Source: Modestobacter sp. Leaf380 (lineage in GTDB: Bacteria; Actinomycetota; Actinomycetes; Mycobacteriales; Geodermatophilaceae). Taken from it: 61,067 nt of DNA. The stretch lies in the NCBI RefSeq assembly GCF_001424485.1, contig NZ_LMQC01000010.1, positions 1-61,067 on the forward strand, in the 5' to 3' direction. Positions 7,656 to 15,520 of this stretch are shown in pieces (within the stretch, counting starts at the first letter, position 1; each line of letters opens with the position of its first letter). The notes beneath the pieces were generated by a model. The model did no database searches. It had not been told where the DNA came from and was given only the letters and a program-made list of their open reading frames with translations. A program made the translations under genes and the position numbers.

Positions 7656-9182
7656 TCAGCGCGGGACGGGCTCCCAGTCGGTCGCCGTCCGCAGCGGGCC
7701 CTTGAGCACCTTGCCGCCGGCGTTGCGGGGCAGGGGACCGTCCAGCACCCGGATGAACTGGGGCACCTTGAAGTCCGCCAGCCGCTCCCGGGCGAACGCG
7801 ACCAGCTCGGGCACCAAGGCGGTGGCTCCCGGTCGGGGCAGCACCACGGCCCCGACCTTCTCCCCCATCACCGGGTCCGGCACGCCGACGACGGCGACCT
7901 CCAGCACGTCGGGGTGCTCGGCCAGCACGTTCTCCACCTCGACGGAGTACACGTTCTCCCCGCCCCGGTTGATCATGTCCTTGGCCCGGTCGACGATGCG
8001 GACCAGACCTCCGGTCAGCGTGGCCAGGTCCCCGGTGTGCAGCCAGCCGTCCCGGAACGTCTCCGCCGTCCGGGCGGCGTCACCCCAGTAGCCGACCGCC
8101 ACGTTCGGTCCGCGGACCAGCAGCTCACCCACCCCGGTGTCGGGGTCCGGGCGGTCCAGCGCGACGTCGACCACCGGCGCGGGGAAGCCCACCGAGTCGG
8201 CGTGCGCGTCGGTCCAGGCGTCGGGCAGGAAGGTCGCCAGCGCGCTGGTCTCGCTCAGCCCGAACCCGTTGCCCAGCCGGGCACCGGGGAACGCCGCCCG
8301 CAGCCGGTGCACCAGCTCGGGGGCGATCGGGGCACCGCCGTAGCTGAGCACCTGCACGCTGGACAGGTCGGTGGTCGCGACGTCGGGGTGCCGCAGCACC
8401 AGCTCGTAGATCGTCGGCACGCTGGTCAGCAGGGTGACCCGGTGCTCGGCGACGGCCGCCAGGAACGCCTCGGGCCGGAAGCGCGCCATCAGCACGCTGG
8501 TCCCGCCGATCCGGACCTGGGTGACCATCTGCGAGCAACAGCCGGTGACGTGGAACAGCGGCACCGAGACCAGGGTGGTGTTCCGCGCCGAGGGGTCCAG
8601 ACCGCGGCAGCGCAGGACGTTCTCCGTCGAGCTGACCAGCGCCTCGTGGGTGAGCATCGCGCCCTTGGGTCGGCCGGTGGTGCCCGAGGTGTAGAACAGC
8701 GCGGCCAGGTCGGTGGGTGCGGGGTCGGCGGGCTCGACCGGGTCGCCGTCGGGCAGCTCGCCCAGGGTCAGCCGGGCGCCGCTGTCAGCCACGACGAACG
8801 CCGACTCCGCCGGGGACAGCCGGGTGTTCAGCGGCACGACGACGGCCCCAACCAGCTGGGCGCCCCAGAAGGCGAGCATCCAGGCCAGCCCGTTCGGCAG
8901 GCCCACCGCGACCCGGTCCCCGGGCTGCACCCCCGCCGCCCGCAGACCACCGGCCACCCGCTGTGCCCGGGCCAGCAGCTGCGCGTAGGTGACGGACTCC
9001 CCGCCGAGCTCGACGACCGCGGTCCGCTCCGGGTGCCCGACCGCAGCGTCCAGCAGCAAGGCGACGGCGTTGCGCGGCAGACCGACGTAGCGGGCGACCC
9101 CGTCCTCCCCGCGCTGGATGCCGCTGGTGTCGAAACCGCTGCCGTCGGAGCCAGTGCCGTCAGAGCCTGCGTCGTCGTCCAC
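7656..9182 (-). CDS. Acyl-CoA synthetase / AMP-dependent ligase
   Basis: 508 aa from GTG 9182; the open frame upstream is antisense to the next gene and is rejected. It belongs to the ANL superfamily. The P-loop-like signature YTSGTTGRPKGAM lies near residue 160. GNGFGLSETS, the adenine/acyl-site motif YGGAP, GWLHTGDLA, and the C-terminal hinge and lysine region (RIVDRAKDMINRGGENVYSVEVE, with PRNAGGKVLK) are all present, so it should be active. It forms an acyl-AMP and then an acyl-CoA from a carboxylic acid. The closest type is medium/long-chain fatty acyl-CoA ligase or cyclohexanecarboxylate-CoA ligase; the substrate is unknown. The 105-base gap to the divergent gene at 9288 likely holds both promoters. 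Confidence 0.9.
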   Translation of the reverse strand: MDDDAGSDGTGSDGSGFDTSGIQRGEDGVARYVGLPRNAVALLLDAAVGHPERTAVVELGGESVTYAQLLARAQRVAGGLRAAGVQPGDRVAVGLPNGLAWMLAFWGAQLVGAVVVPLNTRLSPAESAFVVADSGARLTLGELPDGDPVEPADPAPTDLAALFYTSGTTGRPKGAMLTHEALVSSTENVLRCRGLDPSARNTTLVSVPLFHVTGCCSQMVTQVRIGGTSVLMARFRPEAFLAAVAEHRVTLLTSVPTIYELVLRHPDVATTDLSSVQVLSYGGAPIAPELVHRLRAAFPGARLGNGFGLSETSALATFLPDAWTDAHADSVGFPAPVVDVALDRPDPDTGVGELLVRGPNVAVGYWGDAARTAETFRDGWLHTGDLATLTGGLVRIVDRAKDMINRGGENVYSVEVENVLAEHPDVLEVAVVGVPDPVMGEKVGAVVLPRPGATALVPELVAFARERLADFKVPQFIRVLDGPLPRNAGGKVLKGPLRTATDWEPVPR

Positions 9183-9287
9183 GTGGTCCCCGTCCCGGCA
9201 GCACCGTCGCCACCTCGTTGCATCCTGCACCTGCTCCCTGGGTGGGTAGCGTCCGGACCGACCTGGTGACGACGCGAGGGGCGGCAC

Positions 9288-10589
9288 GTGGACTTCCTGG
9301 AGCTGCAGGACCGGCTGCGTGCGGTCGGCTCGGACCCGCACCTGGCCTGGTCCCCGCGACACGACGGGCTGCCGGCGACCCGGCACTGCCGGGGTGCCTG
9401 GAACCTGCTGGAGCACCAGGGCCGGCTCCTCGTGACGGTGCGCGAGCTGGGTCGACCACCGCAGTACCCGCCGGACACGACCGGACCCGAGCCGGTCGAG
9501 GTGGCCGACGAGGCCGAGGGCTGCGCACTGCTGTGGGAGCTCGTCACCCGGGAGTCCCCGCCCGGCACCCACCGGCTCGTCGGTCCGCCGCCGGACCTGC
9601 TGACCCGGTTCGCCGACATCTGCGGAGCGCCGCCGCGCCCCCCGCTGTTCGGCAACCCGTTCCTGGCCACCCGGCGCGACGAGTCGTGGTGGGTCGCCGA
9701 GGTCGGGGGTGCGGTCGAGCTGCGGGCCCGCAACTCCCGGCCCGAGGTGGCGACGGCGGTGCGGGTCCCCGTCCCGAGCGTGGCGGACGCCCACCGGCTG
9801 CTGCTCCTGGAGCTGGCGTCCGGCGACCGGCACCGCTGGTTCGGGGCACCCCGGCTCGGTCTGCCCGAGGGGCTCAGCCGCGAGCAGCAGCTGGCCCGGG
9901 TGTCCGGGGTGCCCCTGGACGTGCTGGCCACGGCCCTGCTGTCCGAGCGCGGCGACGGGGTCCTCGACGTGCTGGCCGAGGGCATCGCACTGCACCTGCT
10001 GACCCCGGACCTGGTGCGGGTGGTCGAGGAGTGCACCGGGTCGCCCGCGGGCCGGTACGGCGACGGCCGGTCCGCGCAGCTGGGCGGCAACGGCAGCAGA
10101 GGCCCGAGCTGGACCCTGCGCGAGGAGGGTGGCTCCTTCGAGCTGCTCCGCACCGAGGAGCGGTCGAACACCGCCCGGACGGTGGCCAGGTCGGCCTGGC
10201 TGGCCGAGGTGCAGGCCCGGTTACTCACCGAGGTCGGCTTCGCCGGGCGGCCGGCCCGGACCGGTTCGGCCGGTCGGTACCTGAGCAGCCCCGGTGGCTG
10301 CGTCGCCACCCCGTCGGTCCTGGCGGGTGTCCCGGTGCTGTGGGCCCAGCGCGAGCCCTCGGTCGCCCCGGAGGACTGCGGGTGGCGGTTCTTCTCCGCC
10401 GCCGACACCGGCGAGCTCGGTGCCGAGGACGCCGTCGTCGTGGACGTCAACACGGTCGTGCACCTCAGCCCGGCGGTGCTGGCGGTCTACCCGCTGCCGG
10501 TGGGCGCCGACGTCCAGCTCGTGCAGCTGGCCGGGCGGGCCCACTGGTACGACAACCGCACCGGCCGGCCGGTCGACGTCAGGGGCTGA
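9288..10589 (+). CDS. Multi-domain immunity-like protein with C-terminal DUF2185 (Imm33-like) domain
   Basis: 433 aa, GTG start after GAGGGG. Residues about 336-433 fit DUF2185/Imm33: GGCVATPSVLAGVPVLW, then the hallmark CGWRFFSAADTGE and VNTVVHLSPAVLAVYPLPVG. The N-terminal 90 residues (RLLVTVRELG, EAEGCALLWELVTRE) look like the small immunity-type domains with a 'DEAcryl' helix. Residues 265-330 (SWTLREEGGSFELLRTEERS) recall Imm61-like proteins. This architecture is that of polyimmunity proteins, which neutralise polymorphic toxins, but no toxin gene is adjacent. The 3' end overlaps the convergent glycosidase gene by 11 bases. The DUF2185 call is fairly firm; the other domain calls are tentative. 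Confidence 0.7.
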   Translation: MDFLELQDRLRAVGSDPHLAWSPRHDGLPATRHCRGAWNLLEHQGRLLVTVRELGRPPQYPPDTTGPEPVEVADEAEGCALLWELVTRESPPGTHRLVGPPPDLLTRFADICGAPPRPPLFGNPFLATRRDESWWVAEVGGAVELRARNSRPEVATAVRVPVPSVADAHRLLLLELASGDRHRWFGAPRLGLPEGLSREQQLARVSGVPLDVLATALLSERGDGVLDVLAEGIALHLLTPDLVRVVEECTGSPAGRYGDGRSAQLGGNGSRGPSWTLREEGGSFELLRTEERSNTARTVARSAWLAEVQARLLTEVGFAGRPARTGSAGRYLSSPGGCVATPSVLAGVPVLWAQREPSVAPEDCGWRFFSAADTGELGAEDAVVVDVNTVVHLSPAVLAVYPLPVGADVQLVQLAGRAHWYDNRTGRPVDVRG

Positions 10590-11826
10590 GCACGGCCCAG
10601 CCGTGCGCGGGCAGCTCCAGCCCGCGGCCGCGCGGGGTCGCCTGCCCGGCCAGGACCGTCCCGGACGCCGGCACGACGGCGGGCGCGTCGGCCAGGTTCA
10701 ACGCCACGACCAGCGCCTCGCCGTCGGCCGCGGTCCGGTAGACCAGCGCGGTGTTGGTCAGGTGCAGCTGCGTCGTCCGGGCGCGGTGCAGCCAGCGGTG
10801 CCGGCGGCGCAGCCCGATCAGCTCCTGGTGCAGGGCCAGGACCTCACCGCCCGCGACGGAGAGCGGGTCGGCCGGGAACTCGGGGCGGATCGCGTCGTCG
10901 CCACCGGCGCGGTGCTCCTTGATCCCGTGCCAGCCGAACTCGTCACCCGACCAGACCGCGGGCGTGCCGCCGACGGTCGCCCAGACGACCAGCGCGTGCG
11001 GCAAGTGTTCGGGGCGACCGACCTGGTCCACGATCCGGGTGACGTCGTGGTTGCCGACGAACGTCCACGGCGCGAAGGCGTCGAGGAACCCGTCGTGGCG
11101 CTGCAGCGCGTGCGCGGTCTCGAACAGGTTGGCCTCGGCGATGCCGTGCCACAGGCCCTGCCACAGCTCGTACTGGGTGACGGCGTCCACCGTCGAGGCG
11201 CCGACGATGCCGGCGTAGTCGCCGTGGATGACCTCGCCGACCACGTAGACGTCGGGGAACCGCTCCCGGACCGCGGGCAGCACCTGCGCCCAGAACGCCG
11301 GCGGCACCGCGTAGGCGGCGTCCAGCCGCCAGCCGTCGACGCCGCGCTCCAGCCAGTGGCACATCACCTCCACCACGTACGCGACGACGTCGGGCTGGCT
11401 GTGGTCCAGCGCGACCAGGGCGTCGTGGCCCTCGAAGACGGCGGGCCGGTCACCCTCCCAGCGGAACCAGTGCCGGCGGGCGGGGTCGGTGAACGCGGGG
11501 TGCGCGCGGCCGACGTGGTTGAACACGCCGTCCAGCAGCACCCGGACGCCCCTGTCGTGCGCCGCCGTCACCAGGTCGCGGACGTCCTGCTCGTCACCCA
11601 GCCGCGGGTCGATGCGCAGGTGGTCGACGGTGTCGTAACCGTGCGTCTGACTGGCGAACACCGGCCCGAGCGCGAGCCCGTTGCAGCCCAGCGCCAGCAG
11701 GTGGTCCAGCCACCCGGTGATCCGCGGCAGCCGGTGGCTGACCGTGGGGACGGCGTCCCGCTCCGCCCCCACGAACCCCAGCGGGTGGACCTGCCACCAG
11801 ATCGCGTCCTGCACCCAGTCGGGCAC
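10579..11826 (-). CDS. GH13 alpha-amylase-family glycosidase
   Basis: 415 aa, ATG start, no signal peptide, so cytoplasmic. All GH13 conserved regions are visible: region I VLLDGVFNHVG, region II GWRLDAAY (Asp nucleophile), region III VVGEVI (Glu acid/base), region IV FVGNHD (transition-state Asp). It hydrolyses or transfers alpha-glucosidic bonds. At this length it has the catalytic barrel and a short C-terminal beta domain (ALVVALNLADAPAVV) but no carbohydrate-binding module. The substrate is probably maltodextrin or trehalose-type. Its 3' end overlaps the polyimmunity-like gene on the other strand. Confidence 0.92.
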   Translation of the reverse strand: MPDWVQDAIWWQVHPLGFVGAERDAVPTVSHRLPRITGWLDHLLALGCNGLALGPVFASQTHGYDTVDHLRIDPRLGDEQDVRDLVTAAHDRGVRVLLDGVFNHVGRAHPAFTDPARRHWFRWEGDRPAVFEGHDALVALDHSQPDVVAYVVEVMCHWLERGVDGWRLDAAYAVPPAFWAQVLPAVRERFPDVYVVGEVIHGDYAGIVGASTVDAVTQYELWQGLWHGIAEANLFETAHALQRHDGFLDAFAPWTFVGNHDVTRIVDQVGRPEHLPHALVVWATVGGTPAVWSGDEFGWHGIKEHRAGGDDAIRPEFPADPLSVAGGEVLALHQELIGLRRRHRWLHRARTTQLHLTNTALVYRTAADGEALVVALNLADAPAVVPASGTVLAGQATPRGRGLELPAHGWAVLSP

Positions 11827-11837
11827 GTGTCTCCTCC

Positions 11838-11906
11838 GTGATCATGGGGTTGTGCCGGTCGACGCGCCGGCCGACGGCGCGTCCCCGGCGAGAACCCCAT
11901 GATCAC
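11838..11906. repeat. REP-like intergenic palindrome (family A)
   Basis: Perfect 14-bp arms GTGATCATGGGGTT (11838-11851) and AACCCCATGATCAC (11893-11906) around a 41-base GC-rich centre. It fills the 97-base gap between two minus-strand genes. It could end the acyl-CoA dehydrogenase transcript. The length of the arms and the ATCATGGGGTT core look like a dispersed palindromic element rather than a simple terminator. Confidence 0.65.
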
Positions 11907-11923
11907 CGGGGGACGCGCTCGCA

Positions 11924-12952
11924 TCAGACGAGGGTGGTCAGGACCGCCCAGGGGGCGTCGGTGGCTACGGCGGCGCCCAGCACGCGGGCCCAGGTCAGCT
12001 CGTTGCCGGCCTCGTCGCGCCAGGACCACATCCGCTTGGTGAGGTGGTGCAGCCGGTGCTCCTGGGTGAAGCCGATCGCGCCGTGCACCTGGTGCGCCTG
12101 GCGGGCGACGACCTCGACCGCGGCACCGGCGCGCACCTTGGCGGCGGCCGCGGCCAGCTCGAGGGGTTCGCCGCGGTCCAGGCGCTGCACGGCGGCGTCG
12201 ACCAGGGCGGCGACGGCGGTGACCTCGCCGGCCATCTGCGCCAGCTGCATCTGGATGCCCTGGAACCTGGCCAGCGGGCGGCCGAACTGCTGCCGCTCCC
12301 CCGCGTACTGCACGGTCCAGGCCAGCACGGTCTCCGCGGCCGCGGACAGCTGCACCGCCCGGGCCAGCGCGTACCGGGCCCGCAGGTCGGCCGGCAGCGG
12401 TCCGACCTGGGCCGGCACCCCGTCGAAGACGTAGGAGCCGCGCGGCTCACCGGCCAGGTTGGCGGCGTGCGTCGCCTCCAGCCCGGAGACGTCGACCAGC
12501 GCGAGCACCTCGCCGTCCCGGCCCTGCGCGACGACGGCCAGCCAGTGCACGACCCCGGCCCAGGCCACGTCGGTGGCGGTGCCGGTCAGCCGGCCCCCGT
12601 CGTCCACGGTCAGCGCGCCGGACACCGCGACGGACAGCGGCTGCGACGGGTCGGGCAGCGGCAGTCCGGCGGCCAGCACGGCGGGGCCGGCGACCAGCAG
12701 CTGCTCGGCGGCCGGGACCGCACCGGCGCCCGAGGCCAGCGTGGCGACGACGGCGACCGCGTCGGCCAGCTCGCCGCCGGAGCCGCCGGCCTCCTCGGGC
12801 AGCCCGACGCCGGTCAGCCCGGCCTCGGCCAGCTCGGTCCACAGGGCGGCGTCCCAGCGGCGCTCGGGGGTCAGCTGGGTCGGCTCGTGCCCGGTGAGGA
12901 TCTCGCGCACGGTGGAGACCACCAGGTCGGTGTCGTAGACGTCGTCGCTCAT
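11924..12952 (-). CDS. Acyl-CoA dehydrogenase, beta-type partner subunit
   Basis: 342 aa from ATG 12952, overlapping the upstream gene's stop as ATGA; the longer open frame is a shadow. The acyl-CoA dehydrogenase fold is recognisable in its C-terminal half: WTVQYAGERQQFGRPLARFQ, and the FAD/tetramer segment ARQAHQVHGAIGFTQEH. It is shorter than usual (about 380), and its middle FAD-binding beta domain is degenerate (no clear E-x-x-x-G-S motif). In mycobacterial steroid and lipid pathways such short members pair with a full-length partner as alpha2beta2 heterotetramers that share FAD sites. That pairing is inferred here from tight coupling with the gene at 12949. Confidence 0.88.
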   Translation of the reverse strand: MSDDVYDTDLVVSTVREILTGHEPTQLTPERRWDAALWTELAEAGLTGVGLPEEAGGSGGELADAVAVVATLASGAGAVPAAEQLLVAGPAVLAAGLPLPDPSQPLSVAVSGALTVDDGGRLTGTATDVAWAGVVHWLAVVAQGRDGEVLALVDVSGLEATHAANLAGEPRGSYVFDGVPAQVGPLPADLRARYALARAVQLSAAAETVLAWTVQYAGERQQFGRPLARFQGIQMQLAQMAGEVTAVAALVDAAVQRLDRGEPLELAAAAAKVRAGAAVEVVARQAHQVHGAIGFTQEHRLHHLTKRMWSWRDEAGNELTWARVLGAAVATDAPWAVLTTLV

Positions 12953-14109
12953 CGGAGACCCAGCCCGCGCGCCACGATCCCGCGGAGGATCTCGTTGGTG
13001 CCCCCGCGCAGCGTGTAGCCCGGCGCGTGGAGCACCGCCTCGGCCAACGCCCTGCCCAGCGGGTCCGGTGAGTCCAGCGACGCGGGCACGTCGACCACCT
13101 TCCGCACCTCCTCGGCGACGTCGGCCTCGAACGTCGTCCCCACGTCCTTGACCAGCGCGGCCGGGATGTCGGGCAGCTCGCCGCGGTCCAGCGCGGCGGC
13201 GATCCGCAGCGAGAGCTGACGCAGCGCCAGCAGCCGCGCGGACAGCCGGCCCAGGGTGGCCAGCTGGGCCGGGTCCTGCGTGGCGGCGGCCCGGCGGGCG
13301 AACTCGGCCAGCAACGGGAAGGTGGACAGGAAGCGCTCCGGGCCGCTGCGCTCGAAGGCCAGCTCGGCGGTCACCTGGTGCCAGCCCGCGCCCTCCTCGC
13401 CCAGCAGCATGTCCCCGGGGATCACGACGTCGTCGAAGACGACCTCGTTGAAGTGGTGGCCGCCGTCCAGGATGCGGATCGGGTTGATCGTGATGCCCGG
13501 TGTCGACAGGTCGACGAGCAGCTGGCTCATCCCGGCGTGCCGGTTGGTCGGGTCCGCGGGCGCGGTGCGCACCAGGGTGATGGCGTAGTGGCTGTGGTGG
13601 GCGTTCGACGTCCACACCTTGGCGCCGTTGACGACCCAGTCGCCGTCGCCGTTGCGCACGGCCTTCGTGCGGATGGAGGCGAGGTCCGAGCCGCTGTCGG
13701 GCTCGCTCATGCCGATCACGAAGAAGCACTCGCCCGCGGCGATCTTGGGCAGGATCTCCCTGCGCTGGGCCTCGGTGCCGTAGCGCAGCAGGTTGGGCCC
13801 GGACTGCCGGTCGGCGATCCAGTGCGCGGCGACCGGGGCGCCGGCGGCCAGCAGCTCCTCGGTGACGGCGTAGCGCTCCATCGCGGTGCGCTCGTGGCCG
13901 CCGTACTCCTTGGGCCAGGTCATCCCCAGCCAGCCCCGCGCGCCCAGCTTGGCGCTGAACTCCGGGTCCACACCGGACAGCCAGGTGTCCACGTGCGTGC
14001 TGAACGAGCCCGCGGCGAGCTCGGCGGCCAGGAACTCACGGACCTTCAGGCGCACCGCCTCGGCGGCCTCGGAGGGTGGGGCGGGGGCGAGCGTCAGCGT
14101 CGACGGCAT
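12949..14109 (-). CDS. Acyl-CoA dehydrogenase, alpha-type subunit
   Basis: 386 aa, normal length for the family. The FAD/substrate signature FFVIGMSEPDSGSDLASIRT (residues 126-145) is clear, with WVVNGAKVWTSNAHH for the flavin-stacking Trp region. The C-terminal LRGGTNEILRGIVARGLGL carries the conserved NEI-R element. It introduces a trans-2,3 double bond into an acyl-CoA in beta-oxidation or side-chain removal. The long helical insert before the C-terminus (residues 250-300) is like the FadE26/28-type enzymes. It is second in a P450-ACAD-ACAD operon, 22 bases after the P450 stop, and translationally coupled to the next gene. Confidence 0.92.
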   Translation of the reverse strand: MPSTLTLAPAPPSEAAEAVRLKVREFLAAELAAGSFSTHVDTWLSGVDPEFSAKLGARGWLGMTWPKEYGGHERTAMERYAVTEELLAAGAPVAAHWIADRQSGPNLLRYGTEAQRREILPKIAAGECFFVIGMSEPDSGSDLASIRTKAVRNGDGDWVVNGAKVWTSNAHHSHYAITLVRTAPADPTNRHAGMSQLLVDLSTPGITINPIRILDGGHHFNEVVFDDVVIPGDMLLGEEGAGWHQVTAELAFERSGPERFLSTFPLLAEFARRAAATQDPAQLATLGRLSARLLALRQLSLRIAAALDRGELPDIPAALVKDVGTTFEADVAEEVRKVVDVPASLDSPDPLGRALAEAVLHAPGYTLRGGTNEILRGIVARGLGLR

Positions 14110-14131
14110 GCCGCCGATGGAACCACGACGC

Positions 14132-15445
14132 TCACCGCACCGTGAGCAGCATCGGCCCCTTCGGCTTGGGGATCGGGATCGGGGAGATGACGACGCCGGC
14201 CGCCGGGTCCGCGGTCACCCGCCGGGTGGCCAGCAGCCGGGCGACGATCGCCTTCACCATCACCTCGGCCACGTGGTTGCCGATGCACAGGTGCGCGCCG
14301 CCACCGAAGGGGACGAAGAGGTGGCTGTGCTGCTTGTGCTCGTCCCGGCCGGGGGCGAAGCGGTCGGGGTCGAAGGCCGCCGGGCGGGTCCACCAGTCCG
14401 GGTGCCGGTGCAGGGCCAGGCTGGACACGCTGACGCCGGTGCCGGCCGGCACGTGCACCCCGGCGATCTCCACGTCGGCCAGCGCCCGCCGCGGGGAGAA
14501 CGGCACCGGCGGGCTCAACCGCAGCGCCTCCGACATCGCCCGCGAGGTGTGCACCAGCCCGCCGTGGTCGGCCGGGGTGACCGGGGCACCGTCCAGCGCG
14601 CGCACCTCCTCGGCGACCCGGTCCTGCTCGGCCGGGTGCAGTGCGAGCTGCCAGAGCAGCACCGCCAGGGTCGACGTCGTGGTGTCGTGCGCGGCCAGCA
14701 TCAGGAAGACCATGTGGTCCACGACGTCGCCGACCGGCAGCAGCTCACCGTCGTCGGTGGTGGCGTGCGAGAGCCGGGACAGCAGGTCGGTGCGCGGCTC
14801 CTCCCGGCGGCGGGCGGCCACCAGGTCCCCGAAGACCCGGGTCAGCTCGGCCCGGCCGCGCAGCCCCCGGCGGTACGGCGTGCCCGGCAGGGCGACCCGC
14901 AGCGGGGTGATCGAGGCGGCGACGGCGTCGGCGAAGGCCCGGTTGACCCGCTCGGACTCCTCCCCCAGCGAGACGCCGACGAAGACCTCCGCGGCGATGT
15001 CCAGGGTCAGCCGCTTCATCAGCAGGTAGACGTCGACGTCCCCGTCGGGCAGTGCGCGCAGGTGCCGGTCGGTGACGTCGTGGATGGCGTCGACGTACCC
15101 GGTGAGCGCCGCCCGGCTGAACGCCTGCTGCATGACCCGGCGGTGCCGGTGGTGGTCGTCGAAGTCGCGCAGCATCAGCCCGTTGCGGAACAGCTCGCCG
15201 ATCGTGTTCGACCAGCCCTGCTCGCTGGAGAGCACCTTGCCCGGGTCCAGGAACACCTCGCGGGTGGCCTGCGGGGTCAGGAAGGTGATGCCCTCCCGGC
15301 CCAGCACCCGCATCCGGAAGACGTCGCCGTGCTGCTGGCGGCGGCGGTCGATCAACCCCGCGGCGTCCCGGACGAACATCAGCGTGTGGCCCACGACGGG
15401 CCACCCCCGGTCACCGGGGACGTGCGCGAGCGGGTCAGCGGCCAC
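14132..15445 (-). CDS. Cytochrome P450
   Basis: 437 aa, ATG start, no membrane anchor. The oxygen-activation I-helix is AAHDTTTS (residues near 248). ExxR is in SEALRLSPPVPFSPRR, and the haem-binding loop is FVPFGGGAHLCIG with Cys387 as the thiolate ligand. It resembles the CYP51/CYP120/CYP136-like group rather than camphor-type class I enzymes. Substrates in that group are sterols, terpenoids or lipids. First gene of an operon with two acyl-CoA dehydrogenases, so oxidation of a lipid side chain followed by beta-oxidation is a reasonable reading. No ferredoxin or reductase gene is nearby. Confidence 0.92.
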   Translation of the reverse strand: MAADPLAHVPGDRGWPVVGHTLMFVRDAAGLIDRRRQQHGDVFRMRVLGREGITFLTPQATREVFLDPGKVLSSEQGWSNTIGELFRNGLMLRDFDDHHRHRRVMQQAFSRAALTGYVDAIHDVTDRHLRALPDGDVDVYLLMKRLTLDIAAEVFVGVSLGEESERVNRAFADAVAASITPLRVALPGTPYRRGLRGRAELTRVFGDLVAARRREEPRTDLLSRLSHATTDDGELLPVGDVVDHMVFLMLAAHDTTTSTLAVLLWQLALHPAEQDRVAEEVRALDGAPVTPADHGGLVHTSRAMSEALRLSPPVPFSPRRALADVEIAGVHVPAGTGVSVSSLALHRHPDWWTRPAAFDPDRFAPGRDEHKQHSHLFVPFGGGAHLCIGNHVAEVMVKAIVARLLATRRVTADPAAGVVISPIPIPKPKGPMLLTVR

Positions 15446-15462
15446 GGGCCAGCACCTCCACC

Positions 15463-15482
15463 GGGCCGCACCGTTGCGGCCC
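15463..15482. terminator. Hairpin between the TPP enzyme and P450 genes
   Basis: GGGCCGC (15463-15469) and GCGGCCC (15476-15482), a perfect 7-bp stem with a 6-base loop. It lies 39 bases past the stop of the minus-strand TPP gene and upstream of the P450 start, so it probably separates two transcripts. Confidence 0.55.
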
Positions 15483-15520
15483 GCACCGACCCTAGGGCCG
15501 CGCGGACGCTGAGACCAGCA

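Noticed and set aside
9183-9995. N-terminal extension of the acyl-CoA ligase
   Set aside because: Antisense to the polyimmunity-like gene and unlike any ligase; GTG 9182 gives a normal-length enzyme.
12953-13729. N-terminal extension of the short acyl-CoA dehydrogenase
   Set aside because: It overlaps the real full-length ACAD gene in another frame; ATG 12952 with the ATGA overlap is the proper start.
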